A stretch of DNA of 64,000 bases from Marthasterias glacialis (Eukaryota; Echinodermata; Asteroidea; Forcipulatida; Asteriidae), in contig OU452219.1 of assembly GCA_911728455.2 (NCBI GenBank), positions 16,954,397-17,018,396 on the forward strand, in the 5' to 3' direction. The notes beneath the pieces were generated by a model. It did no database searches, was not told where the DNA came from, and saw only the letters and a program-made list of their open reading frames with translations. Positions 59,801 to 64,000 of the stretch are shown one piece after another. A program made the translations under genes and the position numbers. Positions within the stretch are counted from its first letter, which is position 1. Each line of letters begins with the position of its first letter.

Positions 59801-61793
59801 GTGCAAGGTATACCCTGGCACCCAACACTGCGTTCTGGCACGTAGTGGGTGTGCCACGCGTGCATTTAAATTAGGCTAGACGTACGACGATCACCTAGGA
59901 CCACGCAATGCGCCCCAGCCCCCAATGCGCCCCAGCCCCCACCCCCTCACCTTTACGGGGATCTCCATTTTTTTTTGCAGCTGGGAGCACTTTAGTGAGG
60001 CGAAAGCGACTTTATAAAGTGAACAGACCATTTGAACGTCCCTGGAAGAACGACATGTACTGTTGAAATACATGCGAAATTATGATTTACTCCTTTTCGC
60101 GCGCAATTTACCTGTCGGGCCCTCCCTTGATGGAATAATGTTGGTCAGAAAGTTTAGCGCTGATGACTGATATAGCGACTCAGTCAGAAGTAAAATACAT
60201 AAAATGTAGGTATCTAAACACGTATAAGACATCAGGGAAATCTACCGGCATATCTGGTATAACTCGAATAACTTTGGATCAACATTTTAGTGAAATCAAT
60301 GTCTCATTTGCAACATGTGGCGTTTTTATGAGGCTGGTTGCTGGAAGGCCTATTGAGCATAAACGTCAAATCAGGTCAGATCAAAGACGCAACGGATAAT
60401 TTAAGTTTGAAGACATGGTATATACATGGTATTTGGAATCGCACGTTTGTTTCAATCTTGCATAATTGTAGATAATTATATAACCTCTGAAAATTTTGTT
60501 TCAAAAGATGTTAGCGTTCTTGAGATATCGGCGAAAATCTTGAGCGGTTATTTCCACACAGAAGGATCCGGAAATGCTGAAACTGCATGTTTTTCATTTA
60601 ATACGTGAAAAAAGGGTTTCATACCTGATGAAGCCTTTCTCAGATTCTAATATTTTAGCGAGAAATTACCTCTTTCTCAAAAACTATACGTTAGTTCAAG
60701 GGAAGTCGTTTCTCACGAAGGCTTTCAACAGCTCTCCGTTGCTCCTTACAAAGTAATATTTTGCAACTAAATACGTGGTACGGTAATCAGCAAATCTGAG
60801 GACCAAAACCCAATGCCTGTGTGTTGCCACTAGGCAGTCATAACTGCAGCGCTGACGATGGGATTATCTTCATTATCTGAAATCCGAATGAAAACTTTCA
60901 CTGGCAGCAGAATTTGAGGCTTTGCATTTCTGAAAATATTTAGTCTAAGATGGTCGTGGTAATAATGGCAAAATATGTCTCTAAAACTTCAAGGGACCAA
61001 AGTTAACATTTCATAAAGGAAAAATCGGTTTATATACGGTCCGGCTATAACTCTATATTGAGACGACTCAGTCGCCCCGTATAGCTCTTGTATGAAACTT
61101 TTTTACCACTCCCTGGTTATGACGTTATTTTAAACTCAATGATAAATAAAGAAACACCTTATTTTGTTTTGCACAATTATTTCAAAAATATTACGCATAA
61201 AAGAATGATGTTGTTTAAAACTTCGTTCTGTTGGACTTCGTGTTGGAAGCTTTGAGCGATGCCCAAGAGCCGTCACCCAAGACACAGGCCGGTGATTTTA
61301 TTTATTTATTTTTTTTTTTGCTCAATGTTGAGAATAATATATAAAGAGCTTTAAGTATCAAGATTAGTATGTACAAAAATTGCGTGCATTGATTAACCTT
61401 ACACCTGTGCCTGTGACTTAATGTCCGTTAAAACCCACAGAGGCGGTACAGGAACTCATTCTCTGCGCAGTAGATGGTAACATCATCGCGGTCCGGCTGT
61501 TGGCCCAGGCCGGGGTTAACGTCAACAGGGCAGACGGGGATGGCTGGACAGCCTTGCATCACGCCGCCAACGAGAACCAGCAGGACATTGTCAAAGTTCT
61601 GACGGGGGAGTGCGGCGCAGACATGTCCATCCGGACGCCCAAGGGACTCACAGCGGCCGATTTGGCTGGGAGGAAAGATCACAGGGAAGTGCCGGCAAAA
61701 TCATCGTCGTCATCATCACCACTGTCCTCGCAATCCAAGACGTTGTCTTCATCTGCTGCATCTTCCTCAACCCACGCATCAAGACGGTATTGA
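56802..61793 (+). CDS. Small ankyrin-repeat protein with PP1-docking motif (two exons), PPP1R27-like
   Basis: Exon 1 is 56802-56934 (context caccATGG, donor gtaaga). Exon 2 is 61441-61793 (acceptor cccacag). Both are phase 1 at the junction and give 161 residues; vertebrate PPP1R27 has about 154. A basic N-terminus (NPRKRRRIRF, 10-19) contains R-I-R-F, a fit to the RVxF protein-phosphatase-1 docking motif. Two ankyrin repeats follow: about 45-75 (ending AGVNVNRADG) and 77-109 (DGWTALHHAANENQQDIVKV, then GADMSIRTPKG). A third partial repeat comes next (LTAADLA), then a Ser-rich tail. A basic RVxF segment before ankyrin repeats is the plan of PPP1R27 and the MYPT/PPP1R16 group, so a role as a PP1 regulatory subunit is inferred. 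The precise orthologue is uncertain, and an extra small exon in the 4.5-kb intron is possible. Confidence 0.75.
57576..57947 (-). CDS. Candidate terminal exon, unidentified, antisense in the ankyrin-gene intron
   Basis: A minus-strand frame of about 118 codons ending in TGA has protein-like composition (SFTLGATLKSLVTTSHPENV, later SGTQNKCNMDLSILRL). A possible acceptor 'ataattttag' lies at its 5' edge. The look is that of an extracellular beta-rich domain, but I cannot name a family. No upstream exon was found. Confidence 0.3.
   Translation of the reverse strand: MILVKLSCGEDLKISVFYQVYFTFESFTLGATLKSLVTTSHPENVLTVFMERREPSSPLKEFALFISLGDESFYMTCSTTYPLTTAMKYEMFIFTGQEKRSVMPSGTQNKCNMDLSILRLYKL
57950..61440 (+). 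other. Remainder of the ankyrin-gene intron
   Basis: Mostly AT-rich. A 41-codon plus frame ending at a good donor (58654-58760, 'tcaagtaagt') and a short minus-strand acidic frame (59446-59476) are noted elsewhere. No confident exon. Confidence 0.4.
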
Positions 61794-63716
61794 GCATTAT
61801 GAATTAAGTACGAGACTAAACAGCCTCTTCACTTGGTGATATGAAAGAATCACTTGTAAAAACTTTAGACTACGACTTGAAAGTGGCCTCAACAAAAGGG
61901 AAGATATAGAACTTGATCACGCGGCCACCATCTTGGTCATGTCCCCTGTATTATCTAGTAGTCGTGAAAACAAAAACAGAGCAGGGGCAAGACTATTTTC
62001 CCTTGTGGCCTCGGTCATGGTTAAAATTTATTTGAACTAGCGTGAATTAAGCGCAGGTCCTGCTTGTTGTCAAAATGTTTAATCGGTTTGGCAGGGGGCG
62101 GATCCAAGGGGGGGGGGGGTAGGTCCTAGCATAGATCCATCCGTCTACCATTTTTGAAAAAAAAAATATTCCTGAGAAAGTACTCAAAATTTGGAGAACA
62201 ATATTGGCCGTTGATAAAGGGAACTTGACGTGTTTCAAGGTTTTCTTTAAACGATGCTGAACTACGAAATACACTCACCTAACTTTGATTCACGTTCAAA
62301 CAACTGAAATTAAATGTAATGCTATAAAAGAGTATAAATTATATAATTGTAAAGTATTTAGATGATATCTTAAGGGGGGTATCCAAGCCTTCCATTTAAA
62401 GGAAACATAAGTTATTATGTTAATGAGTCATGTTAGTGTAATTTTCCCTCAGTCGTATGAACCTAATGATTTAATACAATTAAATTATTTTAATCTGATT
62501 TAATTTATTTTTATATAATTCTTCTTTATTTATTTATTTATTTATTTGATTATTGTTTTTTTTCGGGGGGGGGGGTTCCCCAAGTATGCGAGCTTGACCT
62601 TGAACACACATTTCAGATTTTTATGTTTATCCGATGATGAGATTGATAATACCTACCACCATTTGGGTATTAAAATAAAATTAAGGAATATTGCAATATT
62701 TTTATTACAGGCATATACATTAGTGCACAATTATTATTTGTTTGGTCGAAGTAATGTTTAAAATAACCCGCGTTGAATTGTAATCTTTATAGAAACAATT
62801 GACAAAGGCCTATTGTTATTATAACCCCATTTATTGAAACTGTTACCCTTGAACCGCACTACAAAACTGTAAATAAAATACCGGGTACAGATGGCTTTCG
62901 CCCAAATTGGAGGCGAGGGCGCATTTCTTGAGCTTTGCCTCATCCAGCAGCCACAAGCAGAGTAAATTTAATTATCTGGTGCAGAAAAAGCGCAATTAAG
63001 TAGCACCTTAAACTAAATAATGAACACCAATTTGTCAATTCAAAACATAACTCAGACATACAACTTTGTAATTGCCCCCTGAAGAGAGGAAATGGCCAAG
63101 CCCGTTCAGTGTTGTGCTGTTTTTCAGTTTACTGTCGCACTACTTCTAAAGAAGAAAAATAGGAAATTATCTGATCAGCTGACAAGTTGCATGCCTAATA
63201 ATTGTAAAAGTATATGAATATAAACTTATAATTAAAAGTTATCTTGAAGGCTCTTTATAGCATCAATAACAGTGAGAATACTTTCGCTTGAAAATGTTAA
63301 CAATATAAAGATGATTGAATCATACTTATCGAAAACACGGGTTACATGTAGGCAACAGCTTCTAAGTGGGATATAGAATAGAAAACATGAAAAAGGTAAC
63401 TGTACCAAATTGACTTCCCAAATCCAGAACCATTAAACTTTGACAACAGTTTCAGAGGTATGAGATTTGTTTCCTGCGAACGATCTGTATAGCCTTCAAG
63501 TAAAGCCAATGGTGTTCAATCTTTTTTAAAGAAAAATGATCACGGTTGTGTGAACATGGCGGAAGTGAACTGGATGACATTGTTTCTCAAGCTTATATTT
63601 TCAGAGTATTGTATATAAGTATCTTCATTTGAAATAATAAGTGGCATAGATCCATCCGTAATGGATGTGGGGTGTGGTTTGAAATTTGCGTACATTACTA
63701 AAGTGAGACAAATGTA
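61794..63716. other. 3' flank of ankyrin gene, no further gene seen
   Basis: AT-rich, with G runs at about 62109-62120 and 62565-62575 and a (ttta)n run at 62525-62548. No clear polyadenylation signal was chosen. Confidence 0.4.
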
Positions 63717-63816
63717 GTACTCTCTTAGTGTAAAAGAGTGAAAACACCACTCTCTTGCCCGAGTGGTGGTGTATTTTTCACACTTTTTAGAGTGCAATTA
63801 TCTCTAGTTTGCTCTT

Positions 63817-64000
63817 TTAGAGTGAAATTTGAGTGAAGTTCACTCTGAGTCGAGTGAAGAAGAAAATGTTTCAACTCTAAAAAGACTTGTCCGCCATATG
63901 GCTCTTTTAAAAGAATGGTATGGCGGACAACTCTTTTTGGAGTGGAAATATTTTGTTTTTCACTCGATTCAGAGTGAACTTCACTCAAATTTCACTCTAA
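63817..64000. repeat. Long hairpin truncated by the window end
   Basis: The left arm 63817-63901 (ttagagtgaaatttgagtga and onward) is mirrored by 63917-64000, with an inner stem 'ttgtccgccatat' / 'atggcggacaa' and about 16 loop bases. The right arm ends exactly at the last base of the window, and related 'agagtg' words continue leftwards to about 63722. The element is therefore longer than what is seen. Confidence 0.9.

Overview
The window looks like animal nuclear DNA. It is AT-rich, dominated by repeats, and its genes are split by introns. The identifiable proteins are metazoan and read well against vertebrate counterparts. That fact, together with tRNA-headed SINEs, a DIRS-type retrotransposon, an RTE-like LINE and many short inverted-repeat elements, suggests a marine invertebrate deuterostome, most likely an echinoderm. 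The species cannot be fixed from sequence alone. Nothing bacterial, viral or CRISPR-like is present. Most long open frames are chance or repeat-derived, and real coding sequence is in short exons that I joined by splice sites and phase.

Layout. 1-570: inverted copy of an interspersed repeat. 1083-2928 (+): last three coding exons of an unidentified gene, with a polyA signal near 3463. 3.5-26 kb: a gene-poor repeat tract holding a MITE, a 2-kb G-free satellite, several tandem duplications, a 20-bp minisatellite, and RTE and DIRS remnants on the minus strand. 25.5 kb: a near-perfect 200-bp palindrome. 26312-31609 (+): a complete six-exon gene for TMX1, an ER membrane thioredoxin. 31.6-39.8 kb: SINEs and MITEs. 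39863-50418 (-): a complete seven-exon gene for PTGR2, prostaglandin reductase 2, whose first intron uses a GC donor. 50.9 kb (+): a possible unassigned exon. 52.7-53.5 kb: a TA-flanked inverted-repeat element. 56802-61793 (+): a two-exon gene for a small ankyrin protein with a protein-phosphatase-1 docking motif, similar in plan to PPP1R27. 63.8-64.0 kb: a long hairpin cut by the window end.

The genes do not form an operon or an obvious functional module. TMX1 acts on disulfides in the ER, PTGR2 is a cytosolic NADPH-dependent reductase of 15-keto-prostaglandins, and the PP1-docking ankyrin protein would be a phosphatase regulator. I found no convincing new biological system. The points most worth following are the GC-AG intron of PTGR2, the PP1-docking ankyrin gene that ORF finders miss, the unidentified C-terminus at 1.1-2.9 kb, and the unusually rich set of palindromes and MITEs with visible target duplications.
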